Origin: Scalesia atractyloides
Taxonomy: Eukaryota > Streptophyta > Magnoliopsida > Asterales > Asteraceae
Assembly: GCA_947069175.1 (NCBI GenBank)
Contig: CAMTDV010000012.1
Span: 35,868,341 to 35,932,340 of the forward strand
Reading direction: 5' to 3'
DNA: 64,000 nucleotides
The notes under the pieces were generated by a model that saw nothing but the letters and a program-made list of their open reading frames with translations, made no database searches and was not told where the DNA came from. Below are positions 10,915-22,586 of the stretch, piece by piece (the stretch's first letter is position 1; every line of letters starts with the position of its first letter). Both the position numbers and the translations under genes were made by a program.

Positions 10915-11345
10915 TCAACCACTACTATACAAGGACTAATAGAAAACACTAATGGCAACCACTGTTAAGACAATCACTGATATACACTAAACTGATAGAA
11001 ATCACTGATGACAATCACTATAAGCCAACCACTGCTATACACTAAACTGATTGAAAACACTGATGACAATCACTATAAGCCAACCACTGCTATACACTAA
11101 ACTGATAGAAAACACTGATGACAATCACTATAAGCCAACCACTGCTATACACTAAACTGATTGAAAACACTAATGACAACCACTGCTAAGCCAACCACTA
11201 CTATACACTAAACTGATAGAAAACCACTGTTGACAACCACTACTAAGCTAACCACTGCTATATATTAAACTGATAGAAAACCATTGTTGACAACCACTGC
11301 TAAGCTAACCACTACTATACACTAAACTAATAGACAACCACTGTT
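10915..11345. repeat. Tandem repeat, unit about 55 bp, inside LTR H
   Basis: About seven copies of CCACTGCTATACACTAAACT followed by GATAGAAAACACTGATGACA and ATCACTATAAGCCAA, with ACCACTG recurring within each unit. Copies in the middle are nearly identical and the outer ones diverge. The array lies near the start of the LTR, in its presumptive U3. Confidence 0.85.
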
Positions 11346-11349
11346 GGTC

Positions 11350-11535
11350 TTCAGCGGAGGTTTGCATTGACAGACCTTTAGCTTTGATCTTCATCTTAGG
11401 TTTGCCTTGGCAGACCTTGTACACTTAGACTTCAGCAGAGTTTAGATTTTAGCAGAGTTTTGCCTTCAACAGAGCTTTGCCTAGCAGATCTTAGACAATT
11501 AGTCCTCAGCAGAGCTTTACCTGTTTAATCTTTAC
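11350..11535. repeat. Short degenerate repeats (TTCAGCAGAG / TTTGCC...CAGACC)
   Basis: About six loose copies of a 28-35 bp phrase built from CAGCAGAGTTT and TTTGCCTTGGCAGACCTT. Next to the 55-bp array, inside LTR H. No coding potential. Confidence 0.6.
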
Positions 11536-11670
11536 CATACTTTTATTATTACAACACAAACCTATACTTGTTTACCACATGTTTCCATAATCCATGTGCA
11601 TATTAGGTTTTTTTACATGTTGGTCATTTATTAAACAAATACACACCTTTTAATATATATATATATATAT

Positions 11671-12767
11671 ATAGGTAGAGGTTCATGTGAGAAAATTTAA
11701 AAGTGTGAGAAGGATAAGAAAGATTATGGAGGTGACATGTGTCTCTTTTTATTTTGGTAGTTTAAGGTATAAGTGTAATTTAACTAATAAATCTAATTAT
11801 GGAATGAATATATGCAACCGATTTTTGGCAGTTATTGTAGGGATTTTCGAATTTGAAATAACACCCTAACTCATAAAAACACCCTAACTCATAAAAACAC
11901 CACAGCATGTATATTAAAGGCATGTATCTTATAAAGAACAGATTTATAACAATAATAACAACATAACTCATAAAAACACCACAGTAGTTATATTGAAGGC
12001 ACACATCTTATAAAGTACACCCTAACATTGAATATAATAGAAATAACACCCTAATATAACACTAGTCAACACTTTAATCAGAATTAAAACAGAAATAACA
12101 CCCTAGATATATAAAAACAGAAATAACTCTACATAAGTATATCAATATGGTACTCATATTAAAAATAAAAAAAAACATTCGTTATTATGGTGTATTTTTT
12201 TTTAAAAAGAGTTACGTATAAAAAGGTATTGATGTTTAAAACAGAAATGGGAACTTTGCATGTGTATTAATGTTACTTCCTTAATTTTAAAATATGAAAT
12301 TTACCTTTATACCCTTAATCTAGAAAATTAGTTAGTTTAATAGTCAATATTATTTACTTCATTTAATGTGTGTATTTAATACTACGAAAAAAGGACATAT
12401 AGGTAAATCTATAATTTTCATTAATTAGCTAATTAGTTAAACTTTTAACTTATTTTTTTAATATATTTTTTCAGATAAAATAATTTATGGTGAAGGACAA
12501 TTTTCGACATGTGTTGGCTAAATTTTAGTATGTGTAGGATAAATTTTGAAATGTGTAGGGTATTTTTACATGTGTGTAGGGTAAATTCCGATAAGTATAA
12601 GATATATGTAGGATAATTTTTGAAATATGTAGGATATAATGTTTTTGTTTTATTAATCAGAGATAATATAATTAATGAGAGGAGTTATAAATTATTTAAT
12701 GTTTTACCATTATGTCCTTTCTTCTTTTTCTTCTCACATTAAATTACTTCTCAAACGAACATTCCCC

Positions 12768-12770
<3 letters not shown>
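11671..12770. mobile_element. Non-autonomous TIR element nested in a (TA)n tract
   Basis: The left end is ATAGGTAGAGGTTCATGTGA followed by GAAAATTT. The right end, inverted, is ATAGGGGAATGTTCGTTTGA followed by GAAGTAAT. The similarity continues inward past GTGAGAAG on both sides, giving imperfect TIRs of about 50 bp. Both outer flanks are TA repeats, so the duplication is hidden. Inside are two copies of an AACACCCTAACTCATAAAAA block near 11865 and 11965, and GTGTAGGATAAATTTT-type repeats near 12520-12620. No transposase frame. The superfamily is uncertain. Confidence 0.6.

Positions 12771-12826
<56 letters not shown>
12768..12826. repeat. (TA)n microsatellite with CATA interruptions
   Basis: Nearly pure alternating TA on the right flank of the TIR element. 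A 60-codon frame crossing it with a TYIYIY stretch is an artefact of the repeat. Confidence 0.9.
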
Positions 12827-12830
<4 letters not shown>

Positions 12831-12928
12831 GGCTGGCAGATTCCTATCACAGCTTAGCCCGGGTTAGTTATCTGGTTTCGGGGATAACTACTCGCTAAGC
12901 CCAACCCACCGAAACCCTAATCCATTCC

Positions 12929-12939
12929 CTTTATAATGG
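12929..12939 (+). promoter_or_regulatory. Candidate TATA box of LTR H
   Basis: CTTTATAATGG follows a GC-richer stretch. It precedes a C/A-rich leader with ACTCTCAAAAACACACTC, which looks like a plant transcription start region. Orientation agrees with H. Confidence 0.45.
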
Positions 12940-15461
12940 GCACTTCTCCATCCTTTATCCCACTTTTACAACCCCCTAACACTCTCAAAAACACACTCTA
13001 CTCAGCTGAGTTTTCAGCAACATCACAGAAAACTTTCAGCAATTAAAAGTGAGTTTTAACTAACTTCTCCTACTATTTTTCCTTGTTTCTCCTTCTAAAA
13101 ACACTTTGATAACCTATAGGAAGGTTTTCACAAGTTTGCTTGGACAAACTAAGGTGGAACCTCACCATTTTTTAGGTCCAAAGTGTTATAAACGTTCTGC
13201 TTGATTTTATCTTTTTATAACTTCATTAATTTCATGTTTTCTTCACGTTTTCTTCCTCTACAATGGTTTTAATGCCTCTGGGGATGTTATCATAGGTTTT
13301 CCATGGAAAACCAAGGTGGGACAATACCATTTTTAAGGCTAAACTTTCTGTTTTGGAAGATGAACTTACAAACTTTATTTAAACAAGCTTTCTCTAGACA
13401 AACTTGTGCTACTTGTGCCTCTAATCAAACCCATGGTTTGTTAGCTAGCTGGAGTTGATACATACAAATTAGGAGGTTTAAAATACCTCTAAACTTTCTA
13501 TTTTGAAAAGGGTTTTAACCCACAACTGTTGGAACCGTCCAAGCTTAACAAAGCTTATGTTTTGGTAAAGATGTGATTACTTGGAAGCCTTGGCTATCGT
13601 ACTTTCCGTCCACCACCTCACTTGATGATTTCTATGTGTAACTGTCACATTCCAACCGATGGCCGAAACATTAGAGTGAGATGATAACGATACTGCCCAT
13701 TGCTCACAATGCTAATAATGACAATATTTAATTTAAAGTCAAATTTCATTTCAAGAATAATTGTTAAAATACAACATTGAAACAGATACAACAATTAAAC
13801 TTAACACAATACAACAAAATTGACACAACAACATTAACCTAAACATCTAAATGTGTGTATCTAAGTCCTTGCTATTTGATTACATAGCATCCTCTTCATC
13901 AACCTGTAACATGTTTTAAACTAACAATTTAATGCAAAAGCAAAGGCGAGTACATAAGTTGAAGCATAGCATACGTATACGAATAAAGTTTAAACAAATC
14001 CTCATGGCAACTATGATTCTACAAGAGCATATAATAGGCATGCAATACTACTAGTCAAACCCTTAACGCAATCACGATGTTTGAACATGGCCTCAAGATT
14101 TCACGATGGAGGGGGATGTGTTACATGCTAAAGCGCTTATACATGTCAAACGAAGGCTTAAAACAAGTTAATGACCGAAGTATCACATAAAGAATGTCCA
14201 AGATATAAGCACCAAGTAATCGTATCAAGTATTCATGTGTATAGGATTGTCTGTACATTTCATAAAGTTTAAGTGTTGTGGTTTTGGTATAAGTAAACAT
14301 GTTACACCCAAAAGTGTTGTAAACGAAAAGTAGGTCGAGTGTACTCACGATTTTGCTAAGTCTTCAAACTTCGCAAGTCCGGGAAGATGGTTGATTGATG
14401 GGATGAACGCCAAGTTATCCTACAAGAGGAAAATGAGGGCGTATGAGTAACGATTTCGACGGAAGATTTGGATTATTCGAGCATAATTAAAATAAAGTGT
14501 GATAAAGTATTATGATACAAAAGTATTCACTAAGATGTAGCTCTTGTTCTTGACACTATAGTAACCCATAATGGTTGAATGTGATTTCATAGGTTTGGGA
14601 CCTATCAGAATCGTGACAAGGAACTACATACTTTAGTGGTAACTTAATAACTTGATAGGTGATTATATAGTCATTATCAAGGTTTCGGTTTTTAGGATTA
14701 TAACATAGTCCATAGATATTATATGTACATAATAATAAACCATACTAACAAGGATTTCATGGAAGTCATGGAGGAGGTAGGAGGTAGAACCATCCATTTA
14801 GGAAGCTCGAATAACGTTCACCACTACACAAATCACCATAGGTAAGAAGGAGTGTACTAGAACAATAATATGAACAAGAATGTAAATGACAAAATGCAAA
14901 GTGTGTCCATGGCGACACTTTAGGTCTAGAAAAATCATCAAGTGATGTGTGGTCTCGAGTTAGGATAGCCCAAGCTAACCATGGTGGACACACATGAACA
15001 AGTTTATGAACTTGCATCACTTGTGAGCTTAAAGCTCTATGAAAACCGAATTTTTGTGAGTATAAATCCTCTATTTTGAATGTCTCAACCTTGTTTTTAA
15101 GCCTAACCAGCCATAAGAGTGGTTGTAAGCATTAGGACATAGGTTTGAGATGAGTTAAACTCAAGTTGGATGAAGAAATATAAGTTTTGAAAAGTTTTTG
15201 AAAACAAACAGAAAGTTTTTGGACATTTAAGTGCATTTCAAGATCTAAGTTCTCCATGGACAACCCTAGGACTCAAACTTAAAGTTTGTCCAAGTGTTTA
15301 GAAAGAAGAATGATATGATTTCATTGAGAAATGAGCAAGATATGCTCACTTTTGTAAGTTGGGTACAATCTGCTCGAACTTGGAATTTGGCAGCTAGTTT
15401 GAAGGGTTTTGAGGGAGATTTGAGGGAGATTAAAGTGTAAAAATGCTTGGATTAGAGGTGG

Positions 15462-15470
15462 GTTTTATAG
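15462..15470 (-). promoter_or_regulatory. Candidate TATA box of the W 3' LTR
   Basis: On the element strand this reads CTCTATAAAACCCACCTC, conserved at 43330-43338 in the other LTR. This places U3 at about 740 bp and leaves a long R-U5. Confidence 0.6.
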
Positions 15471-15640
15471 AGTTAAGTTTAGGTTAGTTGTTAGGTGAGT
15501 TAGGTTAGTAATCAATGCAAAAAAAATGGATTTTGAACTCAAAAACCCGCCCTCAGGCTGTTGCTGCTTCTGCTCGCGACCAGCTCTCACTCCAGAAACA
15601 CGGCTTAAAAGTCGAGTGTTGCCGGAATCATTCACATGAT

Positions 15641-15713
15641 GTGCGCTTGGCGGAGTGGCTACACTGTTGTTTGATGAACCGGATGTCCCGGGTTCGAGTC
15701 CCACGGATCTGGT
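15641..15713 (+). other. tRNA-like module in the W LTR, opposite to the element
   Basis: GTGCGCTTGGCGGAGTGGCT resembles box A of a Ser/Leu-type tRNA. GGGTTCGAGTCCC, 50 bases on, is a good box B and T-arm. The internal stem is imperfect, so this is tRNA-derived and probably not a functional tRNA. It lies about 170 bp upstream of the element TATA box and on the opposite strand. Pol III activity is possible but not shown. Confidence 0.6.
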
Positions 15714-16211
15714 TTTGATATATTTTTTTTATTAAATAAAAATCTTATATTAGTTTCAGAATTGGCAAGAATAGCCCTTGAAGTTAAAGAACTCAAGAAT
15801 CGCAGTTTAAACCTTAGAGTTCATTAAGAAAGATAAATGTTAATATATTTATAAAGAAAATTAGCATTTTAATTTTTGTAAAAGAAATTAATTAATTTTT
15901 TATTAATTAATTAATTTAATCAATTAATTTAATTAATTAATTTAATTAACTAACTTAATAAACGAATAGGTAATTATATCTATTCGTAACGAATTTAGTT
16001 TAACGATTACGAGTTTCACGGATCACGAGCGTTTTCAATCACTTACAACATTACAACGAATAAATATTACGAACCTTGATTTCATTACGATCATAGTCTC
16101 GGTTTTACAACGATGTGGAGATTACGAGAATTATAAGCTTCAAAAAAAGAAATAAAGAATTATAATATACGGTTTCTAAATAAAGGAAGTACGGGAAAGC
16201 AGGGCGTTACA

Positions 16212-16226
16212 GTCTCCCCTCCTTTA
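16212..16226 (-). other. Polypurine tract of W
   Basis: On the element strand AAAGGAGGGGAGAC abuts the 3' LTR start TGTAACGCCC. This is the expected plus-strand primer site. Confidence 0.8.
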
Positions 16227-16994
16227 GGAAATTTCGTCCCAAAATTTTGGAAACTCAACGAATAGATGCGGATATCTGGCCTTCATATCATTCTCGAGTT
16301 CCCAAGTAAATTCAGCGTCACGTTTTCCTTTCCATCGAACCTTGACGATAGGGATTCGACTGCGCCTTAGTTGCTTGATTCCTCGGTCCATGATTTCGAC
16401 CGATTTTTCCACATAGTGCAAGGTCTCGTTGATTTGAAGATCTTCGAGTGGGACTTGAAGTCCTTCTTTGGCTAGACATTTCTTCAAGTTTGAAACGTGA
16501 AATACAGGATGAACATTGTTGAGCGCTTGAGGTAGATCCAGTCTATACGCTACCTTGCCAATCCTTTCGAGAATCTTGAAAGGGCCCACATAGCAAGGAG
16601 CGAGTTTGCCTTTCTTACCAAAACGAACTACGCCTTTCCAAGGGGACACCTTGAGAAGCACAAGATCACCTACCCTGAATTCCAAAGGCTTGCGTCTCTT
16701 ATCAGCATAACTCTTTTGTCGGCTTCGAGCTTTAAGGAGATTATCATGTATTTGTAGAATCTTGTCTGTCGTCTCTTGTATCATTTCGGGACCGGTGAGT
16801 TGTACGTCTCTGATCTCGTGCCAACAAATAGGCGAACGGCACTTACGACCATACAATGCTTCAAATGGAGCCATTTGAATACTTGCGTGATAGCTGTTGT
16901 TGTACGAGAATTCTACCAAGGGTAAATGCGAATCCCAGTTGCCGCCAAAATCGATTACGCATGATCGAAGCATATCCTCTAGAGTTTGGATAGT
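16224..16994 (-). pseudogene. W integrase C-terminal part with chromodomain-like tail
   Basis: The frame continues integrase after the catalytic Glu. WDSHLPLVEFSYNNSYHASI and FEALYGRKCRSPICW are the end of the core and the GPY/F approach; GPFKILERIGKVAYRLDLP is the GPY/F-type module. HPVFHVSNLKKCL follows, then KVRWKGKRDAEFTWELENDM, a chromodomain-like segment ending in YPHLFVEFP. This part is open for about 250 codons with no stop. It is cut from the rest of pol by solo LTR S, whose duplication lies at 16995-16999. Confidence 0.9.
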
Positions 16995-17956
16995 ACGCTT
17001 GTCACACCCACCGGAAAAGGTGATCGGGGCATGATTGGGTTATCATCAAAGCTCATGACATTTATTATAACGTTTCATGTTTATTATTACAATTTAAAGG
17101 GAAACATACAATCATAATTACATCATGTCCTACACATCATTCTAGACTTCATTATTTTCTTCTAAGGCATTTCCTTTGTTTTCCTTGCTTCATCCTGTTC
17201 ACCTGTATCATGTGTAAAAATGGTTTTTGGATCAACAAAAAGTTGGCGAGTGAATCCTATGAAAAACATTTGAACAAGTTTATTGAATTGATAAAATAAA
17301 GTACATAACCACATATGAGTAAACGTAGATGTAAATTTGTTCACAAAACACTTAATATTAAATAATGCACACACATACAATAATAGATAGTTTTGAGGCA
17401 CGCGTTGTTCAACTCGTCTCTCACGAGGAACTGATGGGCCTAATGAATGAGTTTTGAGACTGATGGGCCTAATGAATGATTTGCATACAACTAGACAATA
17501 TGTAAAACATAACTACAAACAATATTAACATTCTAAGTTTAAATCATAATATGGTATGGCACGAGTTTGAATAAACGAATTTGTTTAAGTGACACATGAT
17601 ACACACCAAAACGTGTAATTAAAAAGGGGAGTTGTAAGATTCACTCACATTGGGTGCGTTCGGTTGATGATGTTAAATGCGCACGAAGTTGGATTTAACC
17701 ACGAGTGAAACTAACCTAGATAATAACATAATGGTTCGGTAAATAAGCGGATTTTATTAATCAATTTTAGTAGGATGATTGGATATATTTTTGTGAGTTT
17801 AAGGCTATTTTCTAACTTTAAAAATGTTATTTTTAAGTATTTTTAATTTAAATAAATAAATAAAAGTAATAAAAAAATGTTGATTTTTGACTGTTGACCA
17901 TTGACTTGTTTGACCGTTGACCGTTGACTTGTTGACCGGTTCGGTCGGTTATGTGT

Positions 17957-18365
17957 GCGCTGGGTGAGACTCGAACCCGTGACCTCTCGTACGCGTGCAC
18001 GCAGCTCTACCAACTGAGCTACGTGTCTAACCCGAAATATTTCTGTTTTTAATTATATTTATATACTAATTAGATTAATCCGAAAATCATTTATTTAAAA
18101 ACGATTTAATTGCATGACTCGGTGCTCGCCACAGGTCTCGAACCCGGGACCTGTGGTTTAGTTTGACACACAGTCCACCGCTGGACTGTGTGTCTAACTT
18201 GGTAAATATTCTGGTTATTATTATATTTAACATCTTACTGAGTTAACTCGGTTCAGTTTAATAAAAAAAAGGCATTTTATTACAGCGAATGTGTGTGACC
18301 AGGATCGAACTCGAGACGTTATGCATATTGTTTGCACACAGTCCCCCGCTGGACTGTGTGTCTAA
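17957..18365 (-). other. Three tRNA-like modules in LTR S (sense to the element)
   Basis: Read on the minus strand. Module a (17957-18027) has GTAGCTCAGTTGGTAGAGC and GGGTTCGAGTC, an almost perfect box A and box B at tRNA spacing. Module b (18121-18197) has AGTCCAGCGG inside a 12-bp-arm hairpin and GGGTTCGAGACC inside a 9-bp-arm hairpin. Module c (18296-18365) repeats the first hairpin of b with a weaker box B (GAGTTCGATCC). Each module is followed or preceded by GTTAGACAC. T-stems do not pair fully in a, so these are degenerate tRNA-derived units. Confidence 0.65.
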
Positions 18366-18944
18366 CCTTTTCATAATATCGATTTTAATTAATCTTATAA
18401 CATACCCAACTTCATCTTCTTCGTTCAAAACACAGACATCGATTAACTGACTATTATTTGTTAAATTAACTTAACGAACATTATGAGCCATCGTAATGTA
18501 AGGAACAGAAAAAGGTTTGAGGATTGATTGTACCGAACTGTTCGTCTTTCTTCAGAAGTCCGGCAAGATCGTCGGCTCTGTTTTGGTGAGCTTCGGCTGA
18601 TAGGATTAGTCAACAATTTGGAGGGATTAGATGTGAAATGGAACCACTGGGTAAGGATTATCAGTAAGTTGAAATGATCATACCGGTTAACAGCAGGTTT
18701 CTGAAATTTCAGAAGTTTTCCGGCGAAAACAGATAATCCGGCAACGTCGTCTGGAAAGGATTCTGGGTGGGGTATTGATATTAGAATTTTGCCCAATAAT
18801 GGAATGAAACAGAAAAATCGAAGTAATTACCGTGTAGATGGAAGTCTCGGTTTTCCGGCGACTTGCAGATATTTTCCGGCGAGTGAAATTACGTCGAGAA
18901 TTTGTGTGGTTGTGAGCGAAAAAGTTAACAGAGGCTTGTGGGTG

Positions 18945-18953
18945 TATTTATAG
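18945..18953 (-). promoter_or_regulatory. Candidate TATA box of LTR S
   Basis: The element strand reads CCCTATAAATACACCC, a very good plant TATA context. It lies about 530 bp from the U3 end of the LTR. Confidence 0.65.
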
Positions 18954-19206
18954 GGAAGAACATCGATGAATTTAGTCCGATTACCGACGTGATTCGTCGG
19001 TCAATAATTTCTCCGGCAGTTATGACGGATGTCGCGGACTGGACATCGGTTATAACTGATGTTAAGGTTAATGCTTCGGTTAAATCAGAAGAAACCGTCC
19101 AATCTCGGCGAAATCGTCGGGATTTCCGACGATTGCGATTGGGCGCGTCAGTTTGAATTCGAGTTTGTGATATTTGAATTAATTGTTTTGGTATGTTACT
19201 AAAGAA

Positions 19207-19299
19207 CACAAGTGGCGGAGTGGTTTGATGGATGAGAGTTAAGGCTTTGCTGACCCGTTGACTCGGCTGACCTGGGTTCGAATCCCGGTTTCAGCATTT
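19207..19299 (+). other. tRNA-like module in U3 of LTR S, opposite to the element
   Basis: AAGTGGCGGAGTGGTTTGATGG (box A, Ser-type) and GGGTTCGAATCCCGG (box B and T-arm) lie about 50 bases apart and are followed by TTTCAGCA. The long middle part suggests a type II (Ser/Leu) ancestry. It sits upstream of the TATA box at 18945 on the other strand. Confidence 0.65.
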
Positions 19300-19484
19300 C
19301 ATTTTTAATTCGCTATTTTTAATACATTTTCAAATATAAATTTTATATTCTAATATACTTATTAATTATGTACCGTTTAAAATTAATTTGAGCAATAAAT
19401 ACGCAACGAAATTTTTAACTGATTGTTCGGTTAATAAACGGAGCGGGTTTGGTAAATCCAGTTTTTGACGGATGTTACAACGCT

Positions 19485-20212
19485 CGGTTTGGCCGTCAGA
19501 TTGAGGATGAAAAGCGGTACTAAGGTTCAAACGAGTGCCAAGGGCGGTTTGAAAAATTTTCCAAAGGCGGGAAGTGAAACGAGCGTCACGATCGGAAATG
19601 ATGTCAATGGGCGTACCATGACGACTGATGATCTCACTCGTGTAGATACAAGCCAATTTCTCGACTTTGTAATCTTCACGACTGGCAAGGAAATGAGCGG
19701 ATTTGGTCAGACAATCGATAATGACCCAAATGCTGTCATGACCCGAAGGAGTACGAGGCAATTTCGTAATGAAACCCATGGCAATACTCTCCCATTTCCA
19801 GACAGGGATTTCAGGTTGTTCGAGTAGGCCAGAGGGGCATTGATGTTCAGCCTTGACTTTAGAACAGGTCAGACACTTCGACACGTAAAGAGCGATATCA
19901 CGTTTCATTCCAGGTCACCAATAAGACGTACGAAGATCATGGTACATCTTGTCAGTGCCAGGGTGCACGGAATATCGGGATTTATGAGCTTCATACATCA
20001 AAGTGGTTTGAAGAGTACCATGATCAGGAATCCACATACGGCCATGATAGTATAGGATACCATTGTTCTTCTGCTCAAGTGGTGTTTCGTTGCCGGTATT
20101 CAACTCAGTTTCGAGGTTGCCCTCGTTAGTGGTTGAATACTGCGCATCTCGAATCAGATGGTGGATATTTTCCATGGTTTTGTGACAACAAACACTCTTC
20201 ACATGAGTCTTA
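19485..20212 (-). pseudogene. W integrase: zinc-binding domain and catalytic core
   Basis: The H2C2 zinc-binding domain is split by an in-frame TGA after SYW near 19912. Before it are EAHKSRYSVHPG and YHDLRTSYW; after it come MKRDIALYVSKCLTC and KVKAEHQ. The catalytic core shows VIIDCLTKSAHFL (first Asp), IISDRDARFTS (second Asp) and FHPQSDGQTER (Glu), the D,D-35-E pattern. The N-terminal side stops at X (20213) and the C-terminal side at S (19484); both junctions are target duplications, so the breaks are clean insertions. The single TGA is the only other lesion seen. Confidence 0.9.
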
Positions 20213-21230
20213 TGTCACACCCCGACCCGCGGCGGAAAAAGGTGATCGGGGCATGATTGGGTTTTCATCAAAGCTCATGACATTTATTATAATGTTTCAT
20301 ATTTATTATTACAATTTAAAGGAGATCATACAATCAAATCATACTAGTACAACATGTTCTATACATCTTTCTAGACTTCATTATTTTTCTTCTAAGGCAC
20401 TTTTCCTATGTGTTCCTTGCTTCATCCTGTCCACCTGTATCATGTGTAAAAATGGTTTTTGGGTCAACAAAAAGTTGGCGAGTGAATCCTATGAAAACAT
20501 TTAAACGTGTTTATTGTATTGATTATAAAATAAAGTGCATAACCACATATGAGTAAATGTAGATGTAAATTTATTCACAAAACACATAATATTAAATATT
20601 GCACACACATACAACAATTGATTGTTTTGAGGCACGTGTTGTTCAACTCGTCTCCCACGAGGAACTTATGGGCCTAATGAATGAGTTTTGAGGCACGCGT
20701 TGTTCAACTCGTCTCCCACGAGGAACTGATGGGCCTAATAAATAATTTGCATACAACTTGACAATATGTAATACATAACAACAAACAATATTTACATTCT
20801 AAGTTTAGATCATATAATGGTATAGCACGAGTTTGAATAAGCGAATTAGTTTAAGCGACACATGATACACCCCAAAACATGAATAAAAAGGGGAATTTGT
20901 AAGAATTCACTCACAGTGGTTGCGTTTCCTTGGATTGATGATGAATGCGCACGAATTTGGATTTAACCACGAGAGAAACTAACCTAAATAATAACATAAT
21001 GGTTCGGTAAATAAGTGGATTTTATTAACAACTTTAATAAGATTTTTAGATTTATTTTCGTGAGTTTAAGGTCATTTTCTAACTTTAAAAATATTATTTT
21101 TAAGTATTTTTAATTGATTTTTAAATAAAATAAATAAATAAAAGAAAATAAAAATTTTTGACTTTTTGACCAGTTGACCGTTGACCAGTTGACTTTGACT
21201 GTTTGACCGGTTCGGACTTTGTGTTTGTTT

Positions 21231-21643
21231 GCGCTGAGTGAGGTTCGAACCCGAGACCTCTCGTACGCATGCACGCAGCTCTACCAACTGAGCTACGTGT
21301 CTAACCCGAAATATTTCTGTTTTTAATTATACTTATATACTATTTAGATTTATCCAGAAATCATTTATTTAAAAAGGTTTTTAAACTAGTCGAACCGGAG
21401 CGCATGATGAGTTTCGAACCAGTGACCTATGGTTTAACTTTGCACACGGTCCACCGCTGGACTGTGTGTCTAACATGGTTAAATACTTGTTTTTATTAAT
21501 CTTATATACTAATTGAAAGGTTCCGTATTTGGGTTTTATAAAAAGGTTTGAATATTGTGACAAATCAGAACAAGGACAGACTCGAACTCGGTATCTCTAT
21601 GTTTCAAATGCACACAGTCCACCGCTGGACTGTGTGTCTAACC
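21231..21643 (-). other. Three tRNA-like modules in the X 3' LTR (sense)
   Basis: Module a is 21231-21301 (GTAGCTCAGTTGGTAGAGC, GGGTTCGAACC). Module b is 21400-21474 (TCCAGCGGTGGAC hairpin, GGTTCGAAACTC). Module c is 21571-21642 (the same hairpin, GAGTTCGAGTC). Order and spacing equal those in S and Y, although the sequence between modules has changed more than the boxes. Confidence 0.65.
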
Positions 21644-22101
21644 CGAGATATAACCCGATTTATATTAAATATATACACAACCTAAACTTCATCTTCTTCG
21701 TTAAAACAACCCAGAACTCCCAAATCCGACTATTAGCCCACATAATTTCGATTCCCAGTTTTAAACAAATGCATATAAACAGTATCGAAGAAAATTAAAT
21801 GTTTGTACCGATTGAGCGAGGAGTTAGACCTTTCGGTTTAACTCCGACAGAAGATTCCGGCGGCTGAGGTTAACTCCGGCGATGTTTATCTTGTGACAGA
21901 GGCTCTACAGGAAGTTTGAGGTGAGGGTGGTGCTTTCTGTCTGAGCTCTAGAAGTCTTATTTTAAAGTAAGCAGAAGGGATGTAATGGATTCGGTTTTCC
22001 AACGACTTGCAGAGAATTCCGGCGATGTATTTCTTGCGACAGAGATTCTACAGGGAGTTTAAGGTGAGTGTGGGTGATTTCGGTATGAGCTCTAAATGTC
22101 C

Positions 22102-22109
22102 TATTTATA
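22102..22109 (-). promoter_or_regulatory. Candidate TATA box of the X 3' LTR
   Basis: Element strand CTTTATAAATAGGAC. In the 5' LTR (36827-36836) the same site reads TTTATAAACAGG, one base weaker. Confidence 0.55.
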
Positions 22110-22516
22110 AAGTAAGGCAACAGTGGGATAGTTTCTTCGGTTTTCCGGCGATAACTCTCGGTCAACTCGCAGAGAATTCTGGCGATTTCCGGTGAACTCC
22201 GGTGAAACAGAGACTTGTTTTCACAATGTGGTGAGGGTTGGGCTATGAATTGAACGAGATTTGGTCTTGATAGCTAACATGTTCGACAGTTCGGTCAAGA
22301 GATTTAATTTAACTGTCGGTTATGATTTTGACGATTTGAAGGAGTGGCTTTAAGGTTTTCGGTTATAACTGACGTTAATCGTCAATTACACTTGCTTGAA
22401 ACGGTCGCAAATTCGCGTATTTTCCGGCGACTGCGGATTTGGGCGCGCTGGTTACCTATCTTTTAGTTTCGAGTTTTATATTAAGTATTAATTGTTTCAG
22501 TATTATTCCAAACTAA

Positions 22517-22586
22517 GCGGGTGGCGGAGTGGTGTGTTGGCTGTTTGGTTAGCCGGCTGACCCGGGTTCGAAACCCGGCAGCCTCA
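22517..22586 (+). other. tRNA-like module in U3 of the X 3' LTR, opposite strand
   Basis: GGGTGGCGGAGTGGTGTGTT is the box A part and GACCCGGGTTCGAAACCCGG the T-arm, whose 5-bp stem CCGGG/CCCGG pairs perfectly around TTCGAAA. It is the best-preserved T-arm of the series. The D-arm and acceptor stems are not convincing, so I do not call a functional tRNA. Confidence 0.65.

Larger units (their letters stand above)
13643..16211 (-). mobile_element. 3' LTR of W
   Basis: Plus-strand ends are TGTCACATTCC and GGGCGTTACA. It matches 41518-44105 along its length. It contains a minus-strand TATA (CTATAAAAC at 15462-15470), a plus-strand tRNA-like module at 15641-15713 and an ATTAATTAATTTAATT-type run at 15885-15955. 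The short frames inside (for example near 14121 and 14766) recur in the other LTR but have no protein features. Confidence 0.9.
17000..19479 (-). mobile_element. Solo LTR S, same family as the X and Y LTRs
   Basis: The ends are TGTCACACCCACCGG and GGATGTTACA. The flanks are ACGCT at 16995-16999 and ACGCT at 19480-19484, a perfect 5-bp duplication. There is no internal region, so it is a solo LTR of about 2480 bp. It begins with the same GGTGATCGGGGCATGATTGG seen in X and Y. Orientation is taken from that similarity and from the TATA box at 18945. It splits the W integrase just after the QTER motif that carries the catalytic Glu. Confidence 0.9.

Noticed and set aside
14121..15020. Short minus-strand frames in the W LTR, repeated at 42589-42888
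   Set aside because: They recur because the LTR is duplicated; no ATG context, domain or codon pattern supports coding.
17957..18030. Functional tRNA gene in LTR S
   Set aside because: Box A and box B are good, but the T-stem pairs at only three of five positions, the acceptor stem does not pair and no anticodon stem is convincing. Called tRNA-like only.
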